From Pseudomonas fluorescens (lineage in GTDB: Bacteria; Pseudomonadota; Gammaproteobacteria; Pseudomonadales; Pseudomonadaceae), in assembly GCF_001623525.1 (NCBI RefSeq), contig NZ_CP015225.1, positions 2,542,001-2,606,000 of the forward strand: a stretch of DNA of 64,000 nucleotides, given 5' to 3'. The stretch's first letter is position 1, and every line of letters starts with the position of its first letter. Shown here piece after piece: positions 28,146 to 37,140 of this stretch. Made by a program: the position numbers and the translations under genes. Under the pieces are notes generated by a model. That model saw nothing but the letters and a program-made list of their open reading frames with translations, ran no database searches and was not told the DNA's origin.

Positions 28146-29066
28146 ATGAATATTCTGCAGCAGATGTTTGGCGACCAAACCGAGGTGTTCCTCGACACGT
28201 GCTGGCCCAAGCGCTCATACGTCGCCGACGGTGCAATGAGCCGCTTTACGCAATTGTCGGCCCTGGAAGAATTCCAGGACATTCGACAGTTGTTCAATGC
28301 GCTGCCTGGGCCCGTCGACCTGCTCTTTCCAGGTGGCAAGCGTATTACCGTGGCCAGGTCCGCCGATGCCCTCGCTCCGTACAACGATGGCGCCGCGATG
28401 GTCTATATAAAGGATCTGGAAGCGCTCCCCGCGATATCCCTGGCCTGCGATGAACTGGCGAAGCTACTCGACATTCCAAGGCACTATGTCAGCTGCGAGG
28501 CGTTCGCGGCCAACCATGGCGTGGAAGTGGCGACGCACTTCGATCATGAAACCAACTTCATGATCCAGATCAAAGGCGAAAAGACCTGGAGGTTCGCCGA
28601 AAACACTTCGCTACCAGACCCCATCTATCCATTTTTCCCGAACAACCCGAACCGCTTCTACCAAGAAGGTACGCATCCCTACACCGGCGCCAAATTGCCG
28701 CTGACGATGCCCGAAGGCCACGAGGAGCGGCTGGTCAAGCCCGGCACCACGACGTTCATGCCCCGGGGTTATTGGCATGCCACGGTGGCCCATGAAGAGT
28801 CCTTTTCCATCGGCTTCGTGATCAATCCGCCGACTGTTGCCGACATCATTACCTATGCACTGCTGGACCGTTTGCATGGGAACGAACGACTCAGGGCTCA
28901 CCCGCTCGATACGCTGTCGGAGTCTGCACTCCAGCGCATCCTGGGCGATATACAGAGCGGCCTGGACGAAGTCGCGAAGTTGTCCAGGACATTGCCGGCA
29001 GAAGCGCTGCTCCAACGCTATAAGCAATCGAGAAAAGGGAACATTCGCACACTTACCGCCCTATGA
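28146..29066 (+). CDS. JmjC/cupin-fold Fe(II)-2-oxoglutarate-type oxygenase
   Basis: 306 residues from ATG 28146 (AAGGA 11 bp upstream). The cupin (JmjC-like) iron site is visible as THFDHETNFMIQIKGEKTW (H131, D133) and the distal histidine in MPRGYWHATVAHE (H211). These enzymes hydroxylate amino-acid or peptide side chains. A GTG at 28092 gives a longer form through the hairpin and is less likely. It overlaps the EamA gene by four bases. Probable tailoring enzyme of the cluster. Confidence 0.8.
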   Translation: MNILQQMFGDQTEVFLDTCWPKRSYVADGAMSRFTQLSALEEFQDIRQLFNALPGPVDLLFPGGKRITVARSADALAPYNDGAAMVYIKDLEALPAISLACDELAKLLDIPRHYVSCEAFAANHGVEVATHFDHETNFMIQIKGEKTWRFAENTSLPDPIYPFFPNNPNRFYQEGTHPYTGAKLPLTMPEGHEERLVKPGTTTFMPRGYWHATVAHEESFSIGFVINPPTVADIITYALLDRLHGNERLRAHPLDTLSESALQRILGDIQSGLDEVAKLSRTLPAEALLQRYKQSRKGNIRTLTAL

Positions 29067-30052
29067 CCGCTTTCTTGATTGGAATCCGTACCATGCGCAC
29101 TGCACACGCTCTGTTTGTGGGGATCACGGCGTTGATGCTTGTCAACGTGATCGATGGGCTCAAGGAGGTGTATTTCGGGATCCTGCTGCAACGCCTCGAC
29201 AGTGTCATCGCGACATTCGTGTTATTCGCCGTCGCCTGGCCTGTGTTCTTTCTCGGCTACATGGCCCGGAAACGCTCGACGCCTGCGCTGCTTGCGACTC
29301 CGGAAAAAAAGGCCTCCATCCGACGTTGCCTGCTGATGTTGAACGTCAGCTCCGCCGCACTCTGGATCTCCTTTCTGCTGGCATTGAAATGGGTGGAGCC
29401 GGCCATCGTCAGTGCGCTGGTGGGCGGGGTCGGGATCATTTCGACGCTCGTGCTGAACAAGCTGTTGCGTCCGACCGCGATCATGATCCGGGCCGACTAT
29501 ATAGCCGCCCTTGTCATCGCACTGGCCAGCGTCTACCTGGGCTGGGTCTCGATGGACGGACGCACCGCAGTCAGGGATGAATTCGACAGCAACCAGGTGC
29601 TGCTGGGCTACCTGATGATGCTCGTGTGCGGTGTCGCAATGGCATTGACCAGCATTCTCTCGAAGGTCGTCGCGGATCACGGGGCGTCGAGTCACTATCT
29701 CTACGCCCATCGGTTCTATCTCTTGCTGGCGATTACCGGCGTCTACACCTCTTTGAACCTGAGCGAGATCGCCGCCGTCATCGATCATCTCGACGCCTTG
29801 GTCTTGCTGGCGTTCGTCGGCGTGATCCTGCCCTTGCTATTGCTGCAGGAAGGGATAAAGCGCTGCGAACCAGTGACCACGGAAGCCATCCTGGCGGCCG
29901 CCCCCTTGTTCACCATCATTTTTCAAACCGTTGATTCGAGACTGGCCTTTTCAGTGTTCAGTTTCGCGGGGGTGGTCCTTATCTGCCTGGCCGCAACCTA
30001 CAACGGCTATTCCCACCTTAGTCGCCTTTCAGTCGAAGGAGTTAGAACATGA
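29063..30052 (+). CDS. EamA/DMT family exporter
   Basis: 329-residue integral membrane protein with about ten hydrophobic segments, in two five-helix halves, for example VIATFVLFAVAWPVFFLGYMA, ALWISFLLALKWVEPAIVSALVGGVGIIS and AFSVFSFAGVVLICLAATYNG. DMT transporters export amino acids and related metabolites, some of them cysteine. An ATG at 29093 with GGAAT upstream is a good alternative start. Position inside the operon suggests it exports the product or an intermediate. Confidence 0.85.
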   Translation: MTAFLIGIRTMRTAHALFVGITALMLVNVIDGLKEVYFGILLQRLDSVIATFVLFAVAWPVFFLGYMARKRSTPALLATPEKKASIRRCLLMLNVSSAALWISFLLALKWVEPAIVSALVGGVGIISTLVLNKLLRPTAIMIRADYIAALVIALASVYLGWVSMDGRTAVRDEFDSNQVLLGYLMMLVCGVAMALTSILSKVVADHGASSHYLYAHRFYLLLAITGVYTSLNLSEIAAVIDHLDALVLLAFVGVILPLLLLQEGIKRCEPVTTEAILAAAPLFTIIFQTVDSRLAFSVFSFAGVVLICLAATYNGYSHLSRLSVEGVRT

Positions 30053-31326
30053 AATACGCGGTGATCGTCGATGCCTACTCGACCGGGGCAAGCCTTGCGG
30101 ACGAACTCAAGTTGTATGGAATAACCTGCGTCCATGTGCAGACATCCGCCGAAATTCTTGAATATGACGTGGACAGCTACAAGCCAGAGGATTTCCAGCA
30201 GCGGTTTGTCGCGACGCAAGATCTCAAGGCGCTGACGGACAAATTGGCTGAATTCGAACCGGCGTTCATCATTCCCGGATGCGAGTCCGGCGTTGAGCTG
30301 GCCGACCAGCTCAGCGAGTTGATGGGCACGCCTGGCAACGGCACGGCGCTGTCAGCCTGCCGCCGAGACAAATGGCACATGGCCAAGCGGCTGCATCAGA
30401 TGGGTATCCCGGCAGCACGGGTCGCCTTGATTCATCAGACGAGTGAGGTCGAGGCGGCGACCGAGACGATCGACGGCTGGCCGGTGGTCATTAAGCCGGT
30501 CAACAGCGCCGGGGCGGACGGTATTCATTTCTGCTACGAGATGGCGCAGGTGCGTCACGCGGTGGACAAGGAGCTGGGCCGACTCAACGAAATGGGGCTC
30601 ATCAACGACACACTGCTGGCGATGGAATACCTGGCTGGCCAGCAGTACCTGGTACAGGCTGTTTCCCGCGACGGTGAACATTTCGTCTTCGAGATCTGGC
30701 GCGACAATCGCAAGCCCGTGCCAGGCGCCGGGGTAGTCAACGATCGTGAGGTGCTGATCGACCTGCTCTCGGAAGAAGCGGCCCCCATCATCGCTTACGT
30801 TCACCAATGCCTGGAGGCATTCGGCGTCAACATCGGCCCCTCGTTCCTGGAAGTCATGGTGACGGCCAACGGACCGATGCTGATCGAGTGGGCAGCCCGG
30901 ATGATGGGGACCCAGGAGCTCAGCGCGATGACTCGCGTGCGCGGCGTCAACGCCGTCAATCTCTGCGCGGCCTGCTATACCGATCCCGAGGTGTTCTATT
31001 CGATGCTGGATAAAGTCAACCGATCGAACGCGACGTGCGAAGTCATCGGGATGATCAACAGCGTCTCCGGCCAAGTGATCCATCGCCGTTGGCTCGATGA
31101 ACTGAGCGCCAGGCCAAGTTTCTTCAAGATGATCAGGGCCCCTGAAATTGGCGACAGCGTTGCGCCTACCATCGGGATCTCGACGAACTACGGCTTTATC
31201 TATCTGGTTCACGAAGACCCTGCGGTTACCTATGCCGATTACCTGTGGATCCGAGAAAAGGAGGCCGAGGATACCGGCTTTTTCGACGTGCAACTCAGCC
31301 AGGAAGCTGTCGCGCAAGCCTGCTGA
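30049..31326 (+). CDS. ATP-grasp ligase
   Basis: 425 residues. ATP-grasp features: a preATP-grasp domain (KYAVIVDAYSTGASLADELKL), GWPVVIKPVNSAGADGIHFC (phosphate and lysine region, about residues 143-162), LLAMEYLAGQQYLVQAVS, and the metal-ligand ending PMLIEWAARMMG. Family members join carboxylates to amines or amino acids via acyl phosphate, including many dipeptide antibiotic ligases. It overlaps the exporter by four bases. Likely the peptide-bond or amide-forming enzyme of the cluster. Confidence 0.85.
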   Translation: MKYAVIVDAYSTGASLADELKLYGITCVHVQTSAEILEYDVDSYKPEDFQQRFVATQDLKALTDKLAEFEPAFIIPGCESGVELADQLSELMGTPGNGTALSACRRDKWHMAKRLHQMGIPAARVALIHQTSEVEAATETIDGWPVVIKPVNSAGADGIHFCYEMAQVRHAVDKELGRLNEMGLINDTLLAMEYLAGQQYLVQAVSRDGEHFVFEIWRDNRKPVPGAGVVNDREVLIDLLSEEAAPIIAYVHQCLEAFGVNIGPSFLEVMVTANGPMLIEWAARMMGTQELSAMTRVRGVNAVNLCAACYTDPEVFYSMLDKVNRSNATCEVIGMINSVSGQVIHRRWLDELSARPSFFKMIRAPEIGDSVAPTIGISTNYGFIYLVHEDPAVTYADYLWIREKEAEDTGFFDVQLSQEAVAQAC

Positions 31327-31351
31327 CTTCGATCGGGATGGAGCGGACTCA

Positions 31352-31987
31352 ATGAAGCTATATGTGGATCATCAATGCACATCGCCCTTTGCCATGTGCG
31401 CGTTCGTAGCGCTCAAGGAGTGCCGGTTCGATTTTGACCTGCACTACCTCGACCTCTCACAAGGCGATCACCAGCGGCCGCCATTTACCGGGATCTCGCT
31501 CACCCACCGCGTTCCGACGCTGGTGGATGGGGCGTTTTCGCTGGCTGAATCGTCCGCCATCGCCGAATACCTGAATGACATTGCGCCAGGCGCCCGCTTG
31601 TTACCGGTTGACGTTCAGGCCCGCGCCCAAGCCCGGCAGGTCCAGGCCTGGCTGAGGAGCGACTTCTTCAACCTGCGCGGCAACCGGCCCACGGAGACCA
31701 TCTTCATCGCACCGTCGCAGGAACCACTGGGGCCATTGGCGATGGCCGATGCTCGGCGGCTGGTCGAGACCTTGTCCCGTAGCCTTCGGGACGGGAAAAG
31801 GTTTCTTTTCAACGATTGGAGCATCGCCGACGTCGATGCCGCCGGCATGTTGAACAGGCTCATCTACAACGGCGACCCGGTTCCCGAGACGTTGAAGCAC
31901 TATGCGCTTCGGGCGTGGGATCGCGAGAGTGTCCATCAATGGCTGGATCTCGACCGACAGGACAATAGGACTTCCTCCGGGCGCTGA
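31352..31987 (+). CDS. Glutathione S-transferase, YfcF-like
   Basis: 211 residues from ATG 31352. Similar along its length to E. coli YfcF: VDHQCTSPFAMCAFVAL, THRVPTLVDGAFSLAESSAIAEYL, ARAQARQVQAWLRSDFFNLRGNRPTE and DWSIADVDAAGMLNRLI. YfcF-type enzymes have glutathione transferase and peroxidase-like activities. It may conjugate or deglutathionylate an intermediate of the cluster. 25 bp after the ATP-grasp gene. Confidence 0.85.
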   Translation: MKLYVDHQCTSPFAMCAFVALKECRFDFDLHYLDLSQGDHQRPPFTGISLTHRVPTLVDGAFSLAESSAIAEYLNDIAPGARLLPVDVQARAQARQVQAWLRSDFFNLRGNRPTETIFIAPSQEPLGPLAMADARRLVETLSRSLRDGKRFLFNDWSIADVDAAGMLNRLIYNGDPVPETLKHYALRAWDRESVHQWLDLDRQDNRTSSGR

Positions 31988-32035
31988 GCCCGGTTGGCCC
32001 GGGGCGTCAATGCCCCCTCAACGCAAGAGTTAGAA

Positions 32036-33406
32036 ATGGAACTATTCAATACCCTTGGAAGGGCTGTCGTCCCCTTTATTCCGATCGTTGAAAACCATGT
32101 CGGCCTCTATGCCTGCGGCCCCACGGTCTACCACTATGCGCACATCGGGAATATGCGCACATACATCTTCGAAGATGTCCTGGCCAAGACCCTGCGCCAT
32201 CGAGGGCTGGTGGTAAAGCACGTCATGAACATCACGGATGTCGGGCACCTGCAATCCGACGCCGACGCGGGCCACGACAAATTGATGGTGGGTGCCGCTC
32301 GTGAGAACAAGACCCCCTGGCAGGTTGCTCAATTCTACGAAGAAGCGTTTTTTCGTCACTGCGGCCTGTTGAATATCACCCGGCCTGACGTGGTATGCCG
32401 GGCGACGCAGCATATTCCTGAAATCATCACGTTGATCGAACGCTTGCTGGAAAAAGGCGTGGCCTATGAAAGTGCCGGCAATGTCTATTTCAGCGTGGAA
32501 AAGTTTCCTGCCTATCATGAACTTGGCCAGCTGGTGCTGGACGAGCAAAGAGCCACTGAGCGTGTCAGTCACGATCCATTGAAGCGCTCGCAAGCGGACT
32601 TCGCCTTATGGTTTTCTACCTCGAAGTTTCCTGGTCAGATCATGAAGTGGGAATCTCCCTGGGGCCTGGGATTTCCCGGCTGGCATATCGAGTGCTCAGC
32701 CATGGCAAGCAAATACCTGGGTGAAAGGGTCGATATCCATTGCGGTGGTATCGATCATATCAACGTCCATCATTCCAACGAGATCGCGCAATCGGAATGC
32801 TGCTTCGGTCACCGTTGGGTCAACTACTGGTTCCACTGCGAGTTTCTCAACGTGGATACAGAGAAAATGTCCAAGTCCAGCGGGGAATTCCTCACTGTGG
32901 ACTCGCTGGTCGACAAAGGCTACGACCCCTGCGCGTTCCGGTTGCTGGTCCTGGGCTCGCATTATCGCAGCGCCCTGGCTTTTTCATGGGAGGCTCTGGA
33001 TGACGTCGCCACCGCATTGCAGAAAGCTCGGCGACGGATCAGCATTGCCCTGGATAACAGCAGCTCTCCCGGCGAGGCTTTTTCGGCAATGCATGCCGCG
33101 TCCTATCGAAGGTTCTTCGCTGCGCTCGAAAAGGACCTGCACACGCCAAGCGCCATGGCTGAGTTCTGGTGGGTGATCAAGACCAATGAACTGACTGAGC
33201 CGGAACGCATCGACCTGCTACGCAGTTTCAATGCGGTGCTGGACATCGGTTTATTCGACACTCAGGCCACCCGCCTGACATCGGAACAAAGCGACTTGAT
33301 CGCGGCGCGTAACGTTGCCCGTAACGAAAGAAACTGGGCGGAATCCGATCGAATCAGGGATTTGCTACTAGCCCAGGGCATCAGCCTCAGCGACCTGAAG
33401 GCCTGA
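32036..33406 (+). CDS. Cysteinyl-tRNA synthetase (second copy, cluster-associated)
   Basis: 456 residues from ATG 32036 (AAGAG at 7 bp). Class I synthetase features are complete: zinc ligands C27 (ACGPTVY), C220 (HIECSAM), H245/H246 and E249 ([11 protein letters not shown]), the HIGN form of HIGH at 36-39, and KMSKS at 277-281. The C-terminal helix [24 protein letters not shown] is present but the usual final GTxW-type tail is missing. The HIGNMRTY variant belongs to a CysRS clade unlike the usual Pseudomonas enzyme, which I assume lies elsewhere. In a biosynthetic cluster it can be a self-resistance copy, a supplier of Cys-tRNA, or a cysteine ligase like MshC. Confidence 0.9.
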   Translation: MELFNTLGRAVVPFIPIVENHVGLYACGPTVYHYAHIGNMRTYIFEDVLAKTLRHRGLVVKHVMNITDVGHLQSDADAGHDKLMVGAARENKTPWQVAQFYEEAFFRHCGLLNITRPDVVCRATQHIPEIITLIERLLEKGVAYESAGNVYFSVEKFPAYHELGQLVLDEQRATERVSHDPLKRSQADFALWFSTSKFPGQIMKWESPWGLGFPGWHIECSAMASKYLGERVDIHCGGIDHINVHHSNEIAQSECCFGHRWVNYWFHCEFLNVDTEKMSKSSGEFLTVDSLVDKGYDPCAFRLLVLGSHYRSALAFSWEALDDVATALQKARRRISIALDNSSSPGEAFSAMHAASYRRFFAALEKDLHTPSAMAEFWWVIKTNELTEPERIDLLRSFNAVLDIGLFDTQATRLTSEQSDLIAARNVARNERNWAESDRIRDLLLAQGISLSDLKA

Positions 33407-33440
33407 ACGGTTTCAGTCGCTACCACGAAGGAACGACAGT

Positions 33441-34694
33441 TTGAATATCGAGCGTATCAGGCAACAGTTTCCGATTTTCTCCCTGGCATCGGCGAGGAAC
33501 AGCGTGTTTCTCGACAGCGCCGCAGGTACCCAGATGTGCAAGCGCGCGCTGGAGGCGAGCGTCGAGGCCGCGATTGAAAACAATGCCAACCTGGGCGGCC
33601 ATTTCTCGACATCGGTCATTGCAGAAAAAGCCATCGGCCAGGCGCGGTACGCAGCCGCCGCACTGGTCAATGCCCACTGTGCCGAGGAAATCGTGTTCGG
33701 CCAGAACATGACGACGTTGACATTTCATCTCTCCCGTTGCCTCGGGCGAAGCCTTGGCAAAGGCGATGAGATTGTCCTTACCCAGTCAGATCATGAAGCC
33801 AATATTTCGCCCTGGCTCGAATTGGCGAAAGACCTGGAGCTGAAAGTTCGCTGGCTGCCGTTCGATCCCCTTACCTACGGTTTCAGCATCGCCGACATGG
33901 ACTCGATCATTACGGAGCGTACCAAGGTTGTCGCGTTGAGCTATGCAAACAACGTCACCGGCACGATCAATGATGTCGCCGCGGTTGCCGCACTGGCCAA
34001 GCGCAAAGGTGCAATGGTCTATGTCGATGCGGTTCAGTTCGCGCCTCATGGGGTGATCGATGTGCAGACCCTGGGGTGTGACTTCCTGGTGTGTTCCTCG
34101 CACAAACTCCACGGCCCCCATCACGCAATCCTCTGGGGTCGCCTGGCCTTGCTCGAAAGGCTCATGCCCTACAAACCTCGCCCCACTGCCGATAAGCCGC
34201 CCTATAAATTCGAAACCGGGAGCAAGAGCCGAGAGGCCATCGCCGGAATCCTGGGGGCCATCGATCATCTGGCATGGATCGGTCGCGAGTTTGGAACGTG
34301 CGGCGAGCAGACTGGCAAGCGACAGCAGATTGTCGCGGGGATGCACGCCATCGTCGAATACGAGCAGCGACTGGTGCAGTCAGCCCTGGAAGGATTGAGC
34401 AGCTTCAAAGGCGTTCATATCCACGGCTACCGAGCGTCACATGAACGGGAGCGCCGGGTACCGACCGTGTCCTTTACCCTGGAGTCGACACCCAGCGAAA
34501 TGATTTCCCGGCGCATGGCCGAACAAGGCATTCGTCTCTGGCATGGTCATCATTTCAGCCCGCAGACCGTTCGCGCCCTGGGCATTGACGAGCATGACGG
34601 CGTGGCCAGGATCAGCCTTGCGCAGTACACCTCTCAAGACGACGTTCATCGTTTCCTGTCGGCAATGGATGACCTCGTTCGAATCATGCCCTGA
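33441..34694 (+). CDS. Class V aminotransferase-fold PLP enzyme, cysteine desulfurase-like but without the SufS cysteine
   Basis: 417 residues from TTG 33441, with GAAGGA 8 bp upstream. PLP features: SDHEAN with the ring-stacking histidine (H118), YVDAVQFAPH with the aspartate, and SSHKLHGPHHAILWG with the catalytic lysine (K222). It resembles the SufS-like group of cysteine desulfurase-like proteins. The loop where SufS has its catalytic cysteine reads RLWHGHHFSPQ (366-374) without cysteine. I infer a C-S lyase or another beta-elimination activity, as in EgtE, not a persulfide donor. Last gene of the operon. Confidence 0.82.
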   Translation: MNIERIRQQFPIFSLASARNSVFLDSAAGTQMCKRALEASVEAAIENNANLGGHFSTSVIAEKAIGQARYAAAALVNAHCAEEIVFGQNMTTLTFHLSRCLGRSLGKGDEIVLTQSDHEANISPWLELAKDLELKVRWLPFDPLTYGFSIADMDSIITERTKVVALSYANNVTGTINDVAAVAALAKRKGAMVYVDAVQFAPHGVIDVQTLGCDFLVCSSHKLHGPHHAILWGRLALLERLMPYKPRPTADKPPYKFETGSKSREAIAGILGAIDHLAWIGREFGTCGEQTGKRQQIVAGMHAIVEYEQRLVQSALEGLSSFKGVHIHGYRASHERERRVPTVSFTLESTPSEMISRRMAEQGIRLWHGHHFSPQTVRALGIDEHDGVARISLAQYTSQDDVHRFLSAMDDLVRIMP

Positions 34695-34724
34695 GAACGC
34701 GATCGGACAGCGGATCGGCCAGCT

Positions 34725-35159
34725 TCAGCAATCGCAGCGAATGGCCTGGTCCGTCACGCGCTCCACCAGGCCGGTCAAGCGAAAGCCTTCATCGAGCCAG
34801 CCCATGACACCGCCGATCATCTCCTTGACCGGGTATCCCAACGTTGCCAGGCGCACCGCCGCCTTGTTCGCCCCGTTGCAATGGGGGCCGGCGCAATACA
34901 CCACGAACAGGGTGGTCTTGGCATAGGCGGCCAGTGCCTGGGCGGTGAGCGTGCGGGTTGGCAGGTTGATCGCCCCGGGTACGTGGCCGCGTTCGTAGGC
35001 CAGTGGTCCGCGTACATCCACCAGCACAAAATCGACATCGCCGGCCTGTTGGCTGGCGTGAACGTCGGAACAATCGGTTTCGAATGTCAGGCGACGGCTG
35101 AAATGCTGCAGGGCGATATCGGAGGGGGCAGCAGGCACTTCGCGAACCAGGCTGGTCAT
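34725..35159 (-). CDS. Rhodanese-like sulfurtransferase
   Basis: 144 residues from ATG 35159. The rhodanese fold shows VDVRGPLAYERGHVPGAINLP and the active site CAGPHCNGANKAA with the catalytic cysteine. Gene is divergent from the FtrA-type regulator, a pair repeated in many proteobacteria. It is convergent to the last gene of the cluster, 30 bp away. Role probably in sulfur transfer or detoxification. Confidence 0.87.
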   Translation of the reverse strand: MTSLVREVPAAPSDIALQHFSRRLTFETDCSDVHASQQAGDVDFVLVDVRGPLAYERGHVPGAINLPTRTLTAQALAAYAKTTLFVVYCAGPHCNGANKAAVRLATLGYPVKEMIGGVMGWLDEGFRLTGLVERVTDQAIRCDC

Positions 35160-35260
35160 GGGCGTGTACTCCAGGATAGATAAGGCGTGAAGAGACTTTA
35201 TCCCCTCGGCGCTTACCGCTACAGTGGCGCACAAGACACTCTGTGGGAATTTTCCGCCAA

Positions 35261-36220
35261 ATGCAGTCTCCCCCTGGTCTGGTCGCAATCCTCGCCTACG
35301 ACGGCCTGTGCACGTTCGAATTCGGTGTCGCCGTCGAGATCTTCGGATTGGAGCGACCGGAATTCGATTTCCCCTGGTACACGCATCGGATCGTCGCGGT
35401 CGATGACGGCCCGATGCGTGCCATGGGCGGCTTTCAGGTATTGGCCGATGGCGGCATGGAACTGCTCGAAACCGCCCGGACCATTGTCGTGCCAGGCTGG
35501 CGCAACCGCAGAGAGCCACCGTCCCAGGCGCTGCTCGAGGCACTGCACAGGGCCCACGCCCGTGGTGCGCGCCTGCTGTCGATCTGCTCCGGAGCCTTCG
35601 TACTCGCTGCCGCCGGGCTGCTCGATGGCCTGGGCGCCACGACTCATTGGCGCTACACCGACGAACTGGCCGCAAGCTTTCCGGCCGTGCGAGTAGACCC
35701 GGATGTGCTGTACGTGGACTCAGGACAGGTCATCACCTCGGCGGGCAGCGCCGCCGGTATCGATGCCTGCCTGCACCTGGTGGCACGGGACTATGGCGTC
35801 CAGGTCGCCAACGCCGTGGCACGCCGGTTGGTGATGTCGCCGCAACGTACGGGCGGCCAGGCGCAGTTCATTCCCTCACCGGTCAGCCGCACGCCACGCA
35901 GCGACCTGTCGAGTGTCATGCAATGGGCCCGCGAACGCCTGCACGAACCCCTCGGGGTGCGCGAACTGGCCAGCCAGGCGGCCATGAGCGAACGCACCTT
36001 CCTGCGCCATTTCACCCAGGCCTGCGGCGTGTCGCCCAAGACCTGGCTGCAACATGAACGCCTGGCCCGAGCCCGCGAGTTGCTGGAAAGCAGCGGGGAC
36101 AACACCGACAACATCGCGCAGCTGTGTGGCTACCGCTCGGTGGAAAGCTTTCGTGTGGCGTTTCGCAACGTCGTGGGGTTGGCGCCGTCGGTGTATCGGG
36201 AGCGGTTTGGGCGGGGGTGA
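35261..36220 (+). CDS. ftrA: GlxA/FtrA-type AraC family regulator
   Basis: 319 residues from ATG 35261. N-terminal DJ-1/PfpI-like domain (AILAYDGLCTFEFGVAVEIFG, and the nucleophile elbow-like RLLSICSGAFVLAAAGLLDG), C-terminal AraC helix-turn-helix (LGVRELASQAAMSERTFLRHFTQACGVSPKTWLQHERL). FtrA proteins typically sit next to a rhodanese gene, as here. The start at GTG 35243 is possible; the ATG has better spacing from the purine-rich GGGAA. Confidence 0.88.
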   Translation: MQSPPGLVAILAYDGLCTFEFGVAVEIFGLERPEFDFPWYTHRIVAVDDGPMRAMGGFQVLADGGMELLETARTIVVPGWRNRREPPSQALLEALHRAHARGARLLSICSGAFVLAAAGLLDGLGATTHWRYTDELAASFPAVRVDPDVLYVDSGQVITSAGSAAGIDACLHLVARDYGVQVANAVARRLVMSPQRTGGQAQFIPSPVSRTPRSDLSSVMQWARERLHEPLGVRELASQAAMSERTFLRHFTQACGVSPKTWLQHERLARARELLESSGDNTDNIAQLCGYRSVESFRVAFRNVVGLAPSVYRERFGRG

Positions 36221-36247
36221 AGATGCCGGAGTGCATCTGCAATCCCC

Positions 36248-36364
36248 GTGGCGAGGGAGCTTGCTCCCGCTCGACTGCGAAGCAGGCGCAAGATTGAAGT
36301 CATGACACAGCTTGTGCATTGGGGGTTGCTGCGCAACCCAGCGGGAGCAAGCTCCCTCGCCACG
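36248..36364. repeat. REP pair
   Basis: Inverted doublet of the GTGGCGAGGGAGCTTGCTCC family between ftrA and cobF. Confidence 0.85.
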
Positions 36365-36384
36365 GTTCGGTTTGAGTCGTCAGA

Positions 36385-37140
36385 TCAAGGCTTGCGCAAC
36401 AAATACGTATCCATGATCCACCCGTTGGCTGCTCGCGCGGCCTTGCGGGTGCGCTCGATGTCATCGGCCACATCCCCCAGGCGGCCAGCGATAAGGATCT
36501 CATCCGGCGTCCCCACATAGGCTCCCCAATAGATGTGCGCATCGGGATCGCTCACCTGGCGATAAGCGTCCTCGGCATCGAGCATCACCACCACACTCGT
36601 CGCGTCGCCTACCTGCCCCGCCGCCAACCGGCGTCCGGTGGTGATTTCCAGCGAACCGCCAATGCTGTTCAACGGCACTTTATGCCGGGCGGCCAGGGCC
36701 TGGACGCTGGTGATGCCGGGGATCACCTCGAATTCGAAGGCGCAGCGGCCCGCCTCGAGGATCGCCTGCAGGATGCGCACGGTACTGTCGTACAACGCCG
36801 GATCGCCCCACACCAGAAAACCACCCCGCTGACCGTCGGACAGTTCTTCATTGATCAAGCGTTCGAAGGTGGCCTGTTTAGCCCGGTTCAATGCTTCGAC
36901 GCTGTCCTTGTAGTCCAGGTCGCCGCGTTGGCGTTCCGGGCTGTAGGCTTCGACGAAACGGTAGGTGCGATCAACGATGTAGCGCCGACAGACTTCGCGC
37001 CGCAGATCCAACAGTTTGTCCTTGGCCGGCCCCTTGTCCATGAGGAAGACCACGTCCAAGCGGTTCAAGGCTTTCACTGCCTGCATCGTCAGCTGATCCG
37101 GATCGCCGGCCCCAATGCCAATGACTGACAACGTCTTCAT
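36385..37140 (-). CDS. cobF: Precorrin-6A synthase (deacetylating)
   Basis: 251 residues, S-adenosylmethionine-dependent C-1 methyltransferase of the aerobic cobalamin pathway, which deacylates precorrin-5. The corrin methyltransferase fold shows VIGIGAGDPDQLTMQAVKALNRLDVVF, FLVWGDPALYDSTV and EVIPGITSVQALAARHKVPL. Its length and the GDPALYD loop match CobF. Its start overlaps the end of the upstream phosphatase gene, so the two are one operon. Confidence 0.92.
   Translation of the reverse strand: MKTLSVIGIGAGDPDQLTMQAVKALNRLDVVFLMDKGPAKDKLLDLRREVCRRYIVDRTYRFVEAYSPERQRGDLDYKDSVEALNRAKQATFERLINEELSDGQRGGFLVWGDPALYDSTVRILQAILEAGRCAFEFEVIPGITSVQALAARHKVPLNSIGGSLEITTGRRLAAGQVGDATSVVVMLDAEDAYRQVSDPDAHIYWGAYVGTPDEILIAGRLGDVADDIERTRKAARAANGWIMDTYLLRKP

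Noticed and set aside
34725..35675. 316-codon extension of the rhodanese frame to 35675
   Set aside because: The extra N-terminus is antisense to ftrA and has no domain. The 144-residue form is the usual length.
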